Below, piece by piece: positions 25,101 to 33,908 of a stretch of DNA of 64,000 nucleotides. Every line of letters begins with the position of its first letter. Position 1 is the stretch's first letter. A model generated the notes under the pieces. The model did not search any database. It had not been told where the DNA came from and saw nothing but the letters and a program-made list of their open reading frames with translations. The position numbers and the translations under genes are program-made. Origin of the DNA: Eretmocerus hayati (taxonomy: Eukaryota; Arthropoda; Insecta; Hymenoptera; Aphelinidae); contig CM056744.1 in NCBI GenBank assembly GCA_029851415.1, positions 104,999,338 through 105,063,337 on the forward strand. Direction: 5' to 3'.

Positions 25101-28100
25101 ATATAGGTCATCGCGTACCTACGCTCCCACGACCCTCCACGCAATCGTATTTAGAGGCTGGTTAATGCCAGACTCGTGTTCAGCGACTTCGGGATACCCT
25201 AGAAATCCCACCCCTCCCTTACACCCAGCAATCAAGTTCAGAGGCTGTCTGATAGCATATTCGTGTTCAGCGACCTCGTGATACCCATAAAAATGAATAA
25301 TATTGTCATTCCTCAAGTTCTCCAACTCTTTTCTGCGGCTGCCCGTGACAAACGTTGATTCAGTCACGAAATCTCGCCACTATGAATGCGATGTCATCGT
25401 CCATACTCGGTAAAGCCATTTTCCTTTGCTTACATTTCCCAGCTCATTTTACGCAAAATTTTCACATCAATCATCTCGATATCCTGAAGAAGATGCGCGT
25501 TCTACATAAAACGATCCGAAAAACGTTCTCACTATTTGAATTCAAACGTCGCAGTATATCAAGCACGCGGCGTTGTTGTTCTTGTGGATAACCTTATAAC
25601 CTTCAATTTCTCGATATTCGATTGATTAATTGCATGTAACTGGCACGTGCATTACAAGTTAACGAAAGAAATGCGTGGCTACGTTCACATTTAAGATAGA
25701 ACGAGAACACAAAAGATGACAAAGTTTTATAGCTTTTCGAGATACGTGAACTCACACTTTTATCTATGCACTTGGAATATATAGACTCTATTACTCGCAT
25801 TACCGATATAAAATCCCTGGAAAAATGCTCACTTTTGTAACCTTACTCGAGATGCGCTTAAAATGTTTCATTTTCACAATTGAAACGGGAGTCCTGATTT
25901 TCGCCCTCCGCGGGGGGCCATTTACTTAATCTGGTGAATTTTGAGGTGAAATGCACTATCTGTACTACACTGTAGCTAGTGTAACACCGCTTAATGATTA
26001 CTCGGGCCGAGGGCCATTGAAAAGGTGAGCTTGTTATTGTTCTTCCGTCCCATCTTCGCGAAAGGACGGAGAGAGCTAAAAGTTAATTGTACGTGCTGAA
26101 ATGCAGATATTGCATTTCTTTTGCGGACTTGAAAACTAATGTATATGAAACGCGACCGCGCATTACATTCGTATGATTGAGAACTTATACCTACCGTCAA
26201 CCGGGGTAACTTTGGAACACGAGGGGTAACTTTGGAACAACACATGAAAGAGTGGTTATCACGCACAGTTGGCTTGGCAGATGATCCTGAGACTTCAATA
26301 CCAAATTCTTCTACTTGGTGCACGCATGAACAATGTTTTGCATTGGCGTGAGGGCCTCCAACAGCTTAAGATCCGTTTATAAGCTCACTTCTTCAGAAGT
26401 ATGTTTTCGACCTAGCAAACAGTCTCTCGGAGAAATTGGTGTGGTTCCGACTTTAACAGGTCAAATACAGGGTAGCGGAGCTAGATTTCACTTGTCTATA
26501 TACATATCTGGACGAATTCATTGTTACATTGGAGTATTTTCACGGACTTTCAAATTTGTAGAGTAAAAACTGACAAGTATATATCTTTTTTCAGAAACTG
26601 GGGTAACTTTGGAACACTTCTTTATGTACTCTAAATCATCTCCCAATCTCTATATCATCCTCAAATTCTACTTACTTGGGTAGTCGTTGATGAGAACTTC
26701 CAAATGAGCCAAAGAACGTCTCATTTCGACCCACGGAAGCCGAGTTAGGGTGTGTCCACAAATGAAGCGTACGCGCTGCTCATAGCGCATACCCACGGCT
26801 CACGTGCGCCATGCGCTGCTCATCGGATTTTAGCCGGTGAGTGACACGGATTTCCCGGAAGATCGTCATCCGTTCTCGATCGCTAACCTCAAGTTCTGTA
26901 TTGGATCCAGCCTGTAACAAGGGAAATCCATATCACTTGCAGGCTAAAATCCGATGAGTAGCGCATGGCGCACGTGAGCCGTGGGTATGCGCTGTGAGCC
27001 GTGAGCAGTGCGTACGCTTTATTTGTGGACACACCCTTATGGCAGTTTTTGTCAGAAACCGACTGTGAAGGTGTTTTCTTCCTCGAGAGTTAGCCGTGAT
27101 GCAGACAGTGAGGTATGCTGAAGGTGTCTATGCTCGATTTTAGGAGTTGAATTCAACCAAATGGACTTTTACAATAGGTCAATGGAAAGCTAAGACACTC
27201 AACTTTCGATTACTGAGGGTGAAGATCGATTGCGTGACCTATTTTATGAATTAATTGACGAATAAATAATGATAACAATTCCTGTTCCAAAGTTACCCCA
27301 GTCCGGGTCTAACTTTGGAACACGACTTTCAGCGCTCTTAGCTCCAACCAGAGATGTCCAAATGGACCTTATGAGCACCTCAATTGAAAGCTGAGACTGT
27401 GAGCTTTCGTTTGACTACAGATACAATGCGCTTCTGATGCAAGACGTACAAGTTTGGCAAGGTTTAAGGAAAAAAACGCGATCTTTGTTCCAAAGTTATC
27501 CCGGTTGACGGTATATTTCATTCAGCACACTTGCGGTATCTAAAATTTTGCCGTTAGTCGGCGGGCACGATTTTGAAAAGAATATTCTTTATCTTGAATT
27601 TTTAATATTAATAAAAGAGTTAATCAAACTGGAGTTTAAAAAACTCATTGAAAAGGACGTAAGCTTCCTCTTCTCCTTAGTGTTCTCTTACCTTGACAAT
27701 TTTATTGTTAGTTGTCATGACTTGAAATGTCAACAATTTTTGCAAGAAATATCATGGGAATCAACAGGAACCTTACCTCCTTTTGCTGTATTGACGGGAA
27801 CTTTGGTCGGATGTAGACGACGACAACCATTGACAGCAATACCCTCAACTTCCGGCTATGGAGCCCCGTTCTCAAGGAATGAAGCTTCAACAACACGGGA
27901 AGAGAATCAGGAACAAGTGAGAGTTTCATCATTTCTGTCTACAGCTGATCCCAGCCTGGTCCCCGGACCATCATCTAGCCAGGAATCATTCCCTAGTGAG
28001 TATGGTCTGTTACAAGTAATTTTGAGATACTGTCTGTGGATGTGTATATCACGCACCATTTACTGACTTTTCCTCATAGTTTATCGACATGTATAGTTTG

Positions 28101-31100
28101 ATACACGGGAGTGAGATCTTTTCCTTACATTCTCGTGAGTTTCCAAAATCCACTGCACGTGCATCACACGCGTGTTTAATACACGTGCATTGAGCTATCT
28201 GCTTCGGAGGGTTAGGACGTATGCATGTTTACTGTTTTGGAGATTGAATTTTTCCGAATGAAAACGAATCATCTCAAGCCGATAACACGTGGGGAAGTTG
28301 GAAAAGTGTGACTAGCAATCCAAAATGATCAAGATTGGCCAGAGTAATAACAAAGCTATACCGAGCAAAAATGGATGTAAACGCCGTATGTCTCTGAGTT
28401 CGGCAGCTTGAAGACGTTCCCTTGCAAATCGATTAATTCTTCAGGCTCCCAGCTACCCGTGAGCGGAGTTCTGAGTATTTTTTTCAACATGGGCTCTTAT
28501 GAGCTGGTCAAGATAATATGCGTAGATCTCGACAGTGAGATTTTGACGAGGCACTACTCACGTAAGCCCAAGCTCTCGAGAATCATATCGGCTCTTCTAA
28601 TTCAATTACAAATTCAAGATTGATTTTTTCCATCCATCAGGGCTAGTTCAACGGAATCATATTTTGGGCCAATGAATGCAGAGGAGCATTTTCCTTCGGA
28701 CTTTCGAAGCTCATTATAACCAGAATCTACTGTATTTCAAGTACTCTATTCGTCATTGTCTGAATGTAACCTGAACAACGATTCTCCACAGCTGAACCAC
28801 CCGACATAGAGAACAGAGGTGCCAGTTCAGGAGAAAATGTGAATTGGGATTTCAATTCATATTCACAATCATTTCCATGTAAATTTTGCGGCAGAATTTT
28901 TGAAAAAAGACACGAATTGAGGAAGCATGCCATATGCCACAGCGAAAATCGGCCCTTTTCCTGCGAGCTTTGCAATCAGAAATCCAAGCGAAAACAAGAT
29001 CTGATTGATCATATGAAGTCTCATAGCGATGACCGACCTTATGCTTGTAAGCTATGCGATCGGAGTTTCAAGCGGAAATGTGATCTGGGAAAACATAGGA
29101 AGTTCCATGACGCCATTTGCCCCTTTTCCTGTGAACTTTGCGGCAAAGGCTTCATGCGCAAAGACAAACTCAACATACATATGAAATCTCACAGCGATGA
29201 GCGTCCTTTTACTTGTGAAACTTGTGGTAAAAAATTCAAGCACAAATCAATACTGAGAGAGCATATGAATTCTCATGACATCGATCGAAAGCCCGCCGGC
29301 ACTTGTAAAATTTGCAACAAGGAAATCTTATGTAAAGACAATCTAAGAAGGCATATGAAGATACATAGCGATGACCGTCCCTTCACTTGTGATGTTTGTA
29401 ACAAAAGTTTCAAGCATAAATATACTTTGGAACGCCATATGAAGACTCATACCAATGATCGACCCTACCAATGCAAGTTGTGTGATCAGAGATTTAAAAG
29501 AAAGGACGATTTGAAGAAACACATGAGGATACATACAGATTTACGGACTCTCAAATGTGAGAAATGTAGAAAACCTTTCAGGTCCAGAATTCAATTGGAG
29601 CAGCATCGGGAATCACATTGTACGAACGGAGTTGGATTGGAGACATTTTCTTGTGGCACCTATTTCCAAAGTTTTGAATGTGACGATGATTCGATCGAAC
29701 ATAGTTGGACTCATGAACAGAATTTTAATATGCAGGAGCCTGAAACAATTGTTGAGACCACAGGTAAAGTTGTTTTAGCCACTCATACGATCAAGGAGCA
29801 CACAAGAGCTATGAAGCACGAACTTGACTGAAATTTCGGGGATAGCGTATCTTTACTACTTCTAAATGAGATCGAAAAACGTGCTAACCAGGAGAGTGTT
29901 TCAGATTCGGATCACGGATTCGGCTGAAGCTTTAGAAATAATCTCTTTTTACCACCAAAGAAGGTACCCGAAATTATAAACCCTAACGCCCAAGGCTTCC
30001 CAAGCTATGGCCTAGAACCTATGCATCACAGTATACCTACATCTATATCACTCCTCAACATGAGCCCACGTAAGCAATGCTAACGCTTTTTTTTGTAGCT
30101 CAAAAATGCTTGAGCGTTAAGATCTTCATTTTCGGGTATCTTCTCCTGGTGCTAAAAGGAGACTATCACCAAAGTTTCAACCAAATCCGTAATCCGAATC
30201 TGAAACGCTCTGACAGTAAGTTTTTTGAGCTATAGCAGAAATGTATTAAGACTGCCCGCCTGGGCCTAAGTATATTCTTGATGCTGCTGCTGTTATCTCA
30301 AATTCGGAACGTGAAAACATTTCGCAAATGCGACCTCGGCTTCGATCTTTTGGTGGTAAAACAAGACCACGCTCAGAATTCCAAAGAAATTCATAATCCA
30401 CAACCTTTGGGCACTCTTCATAAGTTGAGTCAGTCACGGAATTATATCACGTATAACAAGGTCAAACCTTACAATACGACAACTTTCACTTCTGGAATGA
30501 ACTACAATTTCCATGGTTATATTCATGAATCAAAGATCACGTCCGTGCCTTGCAGGGGAGTATATCAAAGAACAACTCATGTAAATTGTAGAGTCCACTA
30601 GGCTGAAGTGCCTTATAGATATGATCAGTTGAGCGATTCCACCTCACTGAATTCCTCTGATATTTGTCATTTTTGTAATCTATCGAGAGGTTGGCTCCAC
30701 GTACATGAACTTTTTGACACTCAATAATATTTATATGGGGTACATCATGATTGAAATCAAATTGAGTATATTCGTACTGTAGCACATACATACGAAAAAT
30801 CACGTATATTTTCGAAGTTCTTGTCAATAGTAAATGACACTTCATATACATCATCAAGAAATTCTGGAGTAAGCAGTCCGATCGCAGATTCAAGTTCAGG
30901 ATATATTTCCGGGGTGGGAAAACTATAGAAGGAGTTCGCCTTGGTGACACCCTTACATTTCGGAGGGGACATTCTTTCCAGGAATTTCTCCAAATCGAAC
31001 CAAAAACACTAATACGCAAAAATGGAACCGTACCGTCAACCAGGGTTACTTTGACACACTTTCGATCTGTTTTTCATTGTTTTTTGTAAAGCTCGGGAGA

Positions 31101-33321
31101 GTTACGGTGGAACCTTCCTTAGCCAGTAACAAATCGAAAGCTTGGAATCTTATCTTTCGATTGGCGTAAGGTAGAGCTTGGTCCAACTATTTTGTTCAGA
31201 CTCTTCATAAAATCTGGGGTCAGGTAACTTTGCTACACTTCAAGTTCAACTCATATTAACTTCTGTTCTGCAAAGGAGATTTGACACTTTCTGATCATGA
31301 ATTGATAGTCAAAGACGTTAGCTCTCAGAAGATTTTTTGAACGTCCCGATCAGATATGTCTGTGCCGAATGATGCTCATTTGAAGTTAATCAGCTGTTTG
31401 GCTCGATTTTTCAAAATTCGTTTAAGATTCGTAAGAAAATTCGTATGAAAATTTAGAATTGGTCCGAATAGCTCTTAACTTCAAATGAGGATTACTTGGT
31501 GTAGAAACTTCCGATTGGGATGTTGAGAGAGTCAAGTGAAAGCTCACATATGTGTATTGTATTAATCATGAGACAGGGTCGATTCTCTGTTTTACAATGA
31601 AAGTGACATGAGTTGAAACAGAAATGTAGCAAAACTACGTGAGCTCCAGGTTTTGTGGAAAGAGTGTTATTCTCCTTAACCGTATCTTTGAACGAAATTA
31701 TTGAACCGAGCTCTCAACTACACCAATCGAAAGCTAAGATTCCAGATTTTGATTAATAGTCACTGGCTGAGGAAGGGTCGCCTGTAACCTTTCCGAACTT
31801 TACGAAAAACAATGACAAAAAAGTCGAGGGTCTGGCAAAGTTACCTCGGTTGACGGAATCATAAGATTACAAAACTTCGAATTTCATGTCACTACAGGAG
31901 AGTTGGAGCAAGAGAACACTTCTGAGGCGTCCAATCTCGTTCCGATGAATGTAGACCGGTATCTACTTGTGGAATCTACCTCGATTGAATCAACAGATCA
32001 TTTGGAAGAACTCAATCAATCAATAGAAGCGAATGATGACCTGGACCCGGACCTCCAGGTTTCAGTGAGTCAAAGTGAGACAAAAATTATGGACATATGT
32101 ATATGTTACCGTGAAAGCCCGAAATCCGTGATTGCCGGGCATTCACTATCGAATCCTAAGATTCACTGATAGAGACCAGTGAATGCTGACATTCACTAGT
32201 AAAAGCCCGGAATTCGTAGCTGATCTCGTCACTGTTAATTCGGGTTTTCACTAGTGATTGTCAGCATTTACTGACCCGGCCCAGTGAATGTCGGAGATCG
32301 GGAGAGTTGGGGAATGAAAGTCGAAAAAATGTCAGACACAACGTCTTATTATCCAATGTTTTCGAGGCAGGTTATGGAATATGGCAAAATAAAGGTAGTG
32401 TTCAATATTTTCTCAACCTTTCCGAGTGAACCCCCACTCTGAGGCAACTCCGAAAAGAGTGAGTTTCACTCTCTACGAGTGAGAGTTTCACTCGGGTCCG
32501 AAAGATTTGCCACAAAAGGGGGGGTTCACTCGGAAAGGTTGAGGAAGTACGGTATCTTTATTCATCTTCCATCAAATCAGGTCAGGAGTTCCTGAGTTTC
32601 CAATCTTCATCTACTAAGGTAGTTGTGCCGCACAAAATTGAAAGGACAATTGTGTCAGCATGAGCAGTGTGTCATGAATAATCATAAGTGAAACGTTCAT
32701 GTCACTCAACTTTTGTCATTGACAACTATTTCCTATGAGGTATTTCTGAGATCGACAAGTATGTGACAGGGAATTTCATTGACAACTCCTCATTGATGGA
32801 TAATGGATATTTCTCCATATTTCAACCTGCCTCGGAAACTTGGAATAATAAGACAATGGATCTGACATTTTATTGGACTTCCGTTCCCCAACTATTCCGA
32901 TCTCCAACATTCATTGGTCCGGGTCAGTAAAAGCCTCGGTAAAAGCTGATATTCACTGGTCAATGCCCAGTGGTCGATGCCCAGTGAATGCTGACAATCA
33001 CTAGTGAAAGCCCGAATTATGGACTCAGCAACGAGATTAGCTACGAATTCCGGGCTTTCACTAGTGGATGTCAGCATTCACTGGCCACGACCAGTGAATC
33101 TTAGGATTTACTAGTGATTGCCCGGCAATCACGGATTTCGGGCTTTCACGGTAACATATATACATATACGGCACGAGTCATTCTTACAACCAAACTGAAT
33201 TGTACTCATTCCAGTCCAGAGCAATCCAAGTCTCTTTGGCTCCTGGGTGAGAATGGCTCTGGAAGATGGGGATGAAGGGTATTGTGATGGAGTCAGTACA
33301 TTTGATCAGAACATGGATTGA
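16035..33321 (+). CDS. copy A: spliced signal-peptide C2H2 zinc-finger gene
   Basis: Five coding exons: 16035-16152, 27681-27995, 28792-29763, 31898-32074 and 33215-33321, totalling 1689 nt and 562 residues. All introns are GT-AG and phase 1. The model rests on exon-by-exon agreement with copy B. The N-terminus is a signal peptide (hydrophobic core LLTLIVIHALQGIVL, likely cleavage before ENTT). Then come a Ser/Thr/Pro-rich segment with CHDLKC, nine intact C2H2 fingers plus one degenerate finger (about residues 174-452), an acidic segment and a short C-terminus ending NMD. A secretory signal on a zinc-finger array is unusual. The function is unknown; a secreted effector or venom/saliva factor is speculation. 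If the first exon is not joined to the fingers in vivo, this would be an ordinary nuclear factor. Confidence 0.65.
16395..17055. repeat. left arm of 9-kb fold-back
   Basis: Inverted copy of 24985-25640. The inner part consists of about 115-bp diverged tandem units with the word GAACACGAATCTGGCATCA. A 78-residue frame appears in both arms on opposite strands and is probably an arm artefact. Confidence 0.75.
17080..18710. repeat. CGCGTACGCG-rich minisatellite
   Basis: About eleven degenerate units of 110-150 bp. The consensus order is GCATACTTGCGAATTCTCGC, CGTACGCGA, GGTGCCCATGCTTGAACA, TTCGCGTACGCGAACGA, then TTTTCCGGTT and GGTTTCCATG. Most units hold two or three copies of the palindromic CGCGTACGCG or close variants. 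Open frames on both strands (such as RTREFA and FAYAK strings) come from the repeat. It occupies the middle of the fold-back whose arms are 16395-17055 and 24985-25640. Confidence 0.8.
19030..19043. repeat. R1-clade LINE left target-site duplication
   Basis: GGGAAAAGAGTCAA is repeated exactly at 24918-24931 directly after the poly(A) tail, bounding a 5.9-kb insertion. Confidence 0.85.
20106..21533 (+). CDS. R1-clade LINE ORF1 (gag-like RNA-binding protein)
   Basis: About 475 residues from the first in-frame ATG; the open frame extends upstream to 20037 with only a non-ATG start, and another frame has an ATG at 19996. The protein is highly charged, with a Lys/Arg-rich stretch (KKKKKRKNKGNRRR) near the middle. 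The C-terminal zinc knuckles are CYNCLQYGHLSAKC and CFNCGEEGHIAAVC, followed by CLSC and a His. In this family ORF1 coats element RNA. It ends in ATGGCTAG, overlapping the ORF2 start by 8 nt, an arrangement suggesting termination-reinitiation. Confidence 0.85.
   Translation: METGEGKTPGASQQRSRRTNSADLKTSWGKFKEAHTREEELLKRILKVLDDITKEVNEHATAKKLTKRLVQKASSLREGLEAASTRASEMREAISSSLEIMAEDSAGSTSSLAPPPQRAGWGSQTKRGRTSPINRDQEADIKRAKRAALKPEQLNFAGQGAGLFRTPPSTPGTPMTTWSDNGQLSDAGSGWQLAGRKRGRRGNERRPKDQGRAEKKKKKRKNKGNRRRTRPDALLIEVKEDGLSYADMIKRVKQGDETRQVASKVSKLRKTKEGHPLIELEKGVKAEVVEDALKGAIQDAGEIRRLSPTITLEVLDLDDVSTLPEVKEAFVKELGAEHAGSITTRTIRPGYRGTQIAVITLPERLAKEVLAKGKVRVDFVNARVREKGGIPRCYNCLQYGHLSAKCDKPQVRRAKRCFNCGEEGHIAAVCVTGEQKCLSCEALKEDHKHRSGMQCCKAYQQARAAWKGRKKRKDG
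21526..24549 (+). CDS. R1-clade LINE ORF2 (endonuclease + reverse transcriptase)
   Basis: A 1007-residue protein. N-terminal APE-type endonuclease: LQANLCRS at the start, ISEQYL, catalytic GDFNSKAPAWSG near residue 119 and a C-terminal SDHCHIFF block. The reverse transcriptase follows: GKAPGLDGIP (~residue 419), FGFRKGRST, DVKNAFNTASW, GIAQGSVSGP and catalytic FADD near 642. A C-terminal CX2CX8HX4C zinc motif lies near residue 927 (CQMCAADWDDAEHALFHC), as is typical of R1-group LINEs. No stop or frameshift. Its role is nicking of target DNA and target-primed reverse transcription. Confidence 0.9.
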   Translation: MASFLQANLCRSNDAHSLLEAEASRLGADVLIISEQYLREERPRTTEDLGRGSAIQVWNVSLTETKRPTEGTGFARRVIGDIAVYSCYYSPNAPMNVFLRELRELEDSLRQWRGLAIVAGDFNSKAPAWSGGPEDERGNALETTMAQLDLVCLNEVGKATWHRGASSSVLDSTFVSAPLMRRVTKWQVLDSETLSDHCHIFFKIDYGQDAGIARQIEGWQVRKLDEESFREAILRAEDPGEELSPEETVSSVIRSITRACDASMPRRKQPRFQKRQVYWWNDEIRDLRRSANAQRRRAKRARKRGRPSAAADEAAYKEAKKLLRDAIRRSKQKCWSELCNMVDQDPWGTPYRVVMSRLRLRDGPTAPTDKESVLRIARALYPRGEPRLTFPGFIYDPIPLFTEEELRRAATRLANGKAPGLDGIPNEALKIVAREQPTLLLKLFNKCLLAGVFPKVWKRQKLVLIPKGKGGEPAEPSSNRPLNMLDNIGKMYDRMILNRAEKEYERSGGMSPMQFGFRKGRSTMHAIESVQDRVHRAHTMAPQPGGGFCAIICLDVKNAFNTASWERIYRSLDGRVPPYLLAVISDGLRDRVLVCDTDEGRVELELSAGIAQGSVSGPFEWNTQYDEFLNMSLPDGAELIGFADDAALVVVAETAWQVECVANEALYRIGQWFPENGLELAEHKCEAMLVTKRRSFETPVFSINGYEIPLKRELKYLGVWFDDRWSYKAQAREAALKADRVGGALQRLMPNLGGPKPNRRALLSTVSYSIMLYGAPIWGQVARGSVIDAKLGPVQRRFALRTISAYCTVSDHAACVLAGTPPIRLLVAERVRVWKRQETLKSDGVVLNPTRKALIRDVERGETVEEWQKEWESSTKGKWTRRLIPNIARWIDRAHGELDYWLTQAFSGHGCFGEYLERFQKRETPVCQMCAADWDDAEHALFHCMNTATERAELVNWLGNQITPENLLPFMLRNKETWDKIAAYIKTAITRKEERERALQRQARGAA
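24903..24931. repeat. poly(A) tail and right target-site duplication
   Basis: A run of A (24903-24917) is followed by GGGAAAAGAGTCAA, identical to the left flank. Confidence 0.85.
24985..25640. repeat. right arm of 9-kb fold-back
   Basis: Inverted copy of 16395-17055, with about 115-bp internal tandem units (CTGGTTAATGCCAGACTCG and relatives). Removing the R1-clade insertion leaves a ~3.4-kb original fold-back element. Confidence 0.75.
26194..27511. mobile_element. non-autonomous TA-flanked DNA transposon (CCGTCAACC family)
   Basis: The TIRs CCGTCAACCGGGGTAACTTT and CCGTCAACCGGGATAACTTT are flanked by TA (26192-26193 and 27512-27513). The core GGGGTAACTTTGGAACA is repeated next to the left TIR and recurs inside (26584-26616, 27282-27330). 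No transposase. A shorter relative lies at 31033-31856 and another at 60303-62237. It lies in intron 1 of copy A. Confidence 0.82.
26748..27036. mobile_element. 289-bp MITE with TTA target duplication
   Basis: TIRs GGGTGTGTCCACAAAT...AGCGTACGC, flanked by TTA at 26745-26747 and 27037-27039. The 3-bp TTA duplication suggests PIF/Harbinger-type mobilisation (inference). It is nested in the TA element and is therefore younger. The interior is itself partly palindromic around ATCCGATGAG. Confidence 0.8.
27681..27995 (+). CDS. copy A coding exon 2 (Ser/Thr/Pro-rich)
   Basis: The acceptor CTCCTTAG and donor CCCTA|GTGAGT bound 315 nt in phase 1. It encodes a low-complexity segment with CHDLKC, GCRRRQPL and SSSQES, rich in Ser, Thr and Pro. 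It matches copy B (53673-53990) closely, apart from one extra codon at the copy-B 5' end. No known domain was recognised. Confidence 0.7.
28792..29763 (+). CDS. copy A coding exon 3 (C2H2 zinc fingers)
   Basis: The acceptor is TTCTCCACAG and the donor CCACAG|GTAAAG; 972 nt, phase 1. Nine intact C2H2 fingers follow, from FPCKFCGRIF to LKCEKCRKPF, then a tenth that has lost its second Cys (FSCGTYFQSF). Linkers are of the form (S/T)(D/E/N)xRP(F/Y) in place of TGEKP. Finger 2 has Ser for the usual Phe. It is uninterrupted and conserved with copy B. Confidence 0.9.
29893..30211. mobile_element. 320-bp fold-back MITE in copy A intron
   Basis: Inverted arms share GTTTCAGATTCGGAT, CGGATTCGG and GGTACCCGAAA-like words. 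The corresponding copy-B intron lacks it, so the insertion followed the gene duplication or was lost from B. Confidence 0.7.
31033..31856. mobile_element. TA-type non-autonomous element, copy A intron (shared with B)
   Basis: TIRs CCGTCAACCAGGGTTACTTT (left) and the inverse of GTTACCTCGGTTGACGG (right). TA is present on the left but lost on the right. The element occupies the same intron position as 60303-62237 in copy B and aligns along its ends, so insertion preceded duplication of the gene. No transposase. Confidence 0.72.
31898..32074 (+). CDS. copy A coding exon 4 (acidic)
   Basis: Acceptor ACTACAG, donor TCAAA|GTGAGA. It is 177 nt in both paralogues, phase 1. It encodes an acidic segment with DHLEELNQSIE and DDLDPDLQVS. 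Acidic stretches can act as activation regions, but that is inference. An alternative donor six bases earlier (TCA|GTGAGT) exists in copy A but is weak in copy B. Confidence 0.65.
32096..33169. mobile_element. fold-back element in last intron of copy A
   Basis: Arms of ~300 bp share GTTACCGTGAAAGCCCGAAA at the tips and repeated CACTAGTG and CCAGTGAATG words. Copy B shows a short uninterrupted sequence (GACATATATGGCACG) at this point, so this is a copy-A insertion in the small last intron, expanding it from about 71 bp to 1.1 kb. Confidence 0.78.
32412..32543. repeat. nested palindrome inside fold-back
   Basis: Inverted tips CTCAACCTTTCCGAGTGAAC surround further GAGTGAG/CTCACTC inversions. 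It sits at the centre of the larger fold-back and may be an independent MITE. Confidence 0.65.
33215..33321 (+). CDS. copy A last coding exon
   Basis: Acceptor CATTCCAG; 107 nt to TGA, encoding SNPSLFGSWVRMALED and ending NMD. About 96% identical in nucleotides to 63737-63843. The 3'UTR is conserved beyond it. Confidence 0.75.
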
Positions 33322-33740
33322 GCGTATTACCATCATGCAAGAAATGTGACCGGATGACCTCGGATTCAGTCATTCGTTCTTCCGCTGTGAATAAGTAATA
33401 ATACTTGTGATGACTTAGTATTGAGTTTGACAGAGTAGTATTGACCGAGTATTGAGCTCTGAAATATCCATTAATTCAGGATGAGCGTTCAAATGTCAAA
33501 TAGTCAATAATTCTATCGGATGAATATTTATTCCAGTGTAACGTAACAAAAGGAAGTAGTCATGTTCTAATTAAATATCTCTTAATTGAATTGTATGGAA
33601 TAAATAATCGAAACTCAATGAATATTCTTTCAGCTTGATTCATTCAATTTGAAGAAATTGATCTCAGAAATGGAATTACTAATCATTCGAAAGGAGTACG
33701 TCCGGGCTGATTGATTTTTCTCTTCCAATAAAATAAAGTA
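33322..33740 (+). other. copy A 3'UTR with polyadenylation signal
   Basis: The first ~130 nt are nearly identical to the sequence after copy B and include three GTATTGA words (about 33417-33455). Overlapping AATAAA signals lie at 33727-33737. Cleavage there is inferred. Confidence 0.5.
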
Positions 33741-33908
33741 CCTCTAATTTTGTCAATTTGGTTGTTGAATACATCCCCATCGCGGTAATGAATGAATAGT
33801 CATTTCAAAATATGAAATCTTATTCATTCATTGGAAATAAATTCCCAAACCAATCAAATCTCCAGTGTTCAAGAATATTGGCTGAGAATTCCTTTACTAA
33901 ATGTACAT

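Noticed and set aside
16437..25591. A 78-aa frame present on the minus strand at 16437-16673 and the plus strand at 25355-25591
   Set aside because: The two frames lie in inverted arms of one fold-back, so the similarity reflects the repeat; no known domain is visible.
30537..31019. Minus-strand frames including a 78-codon protein-like reading (30757-30993)
   Set aside because: The homologous copy-B intron (about 60060-60290) has indels that break this frame, so it is not conserved as coding.
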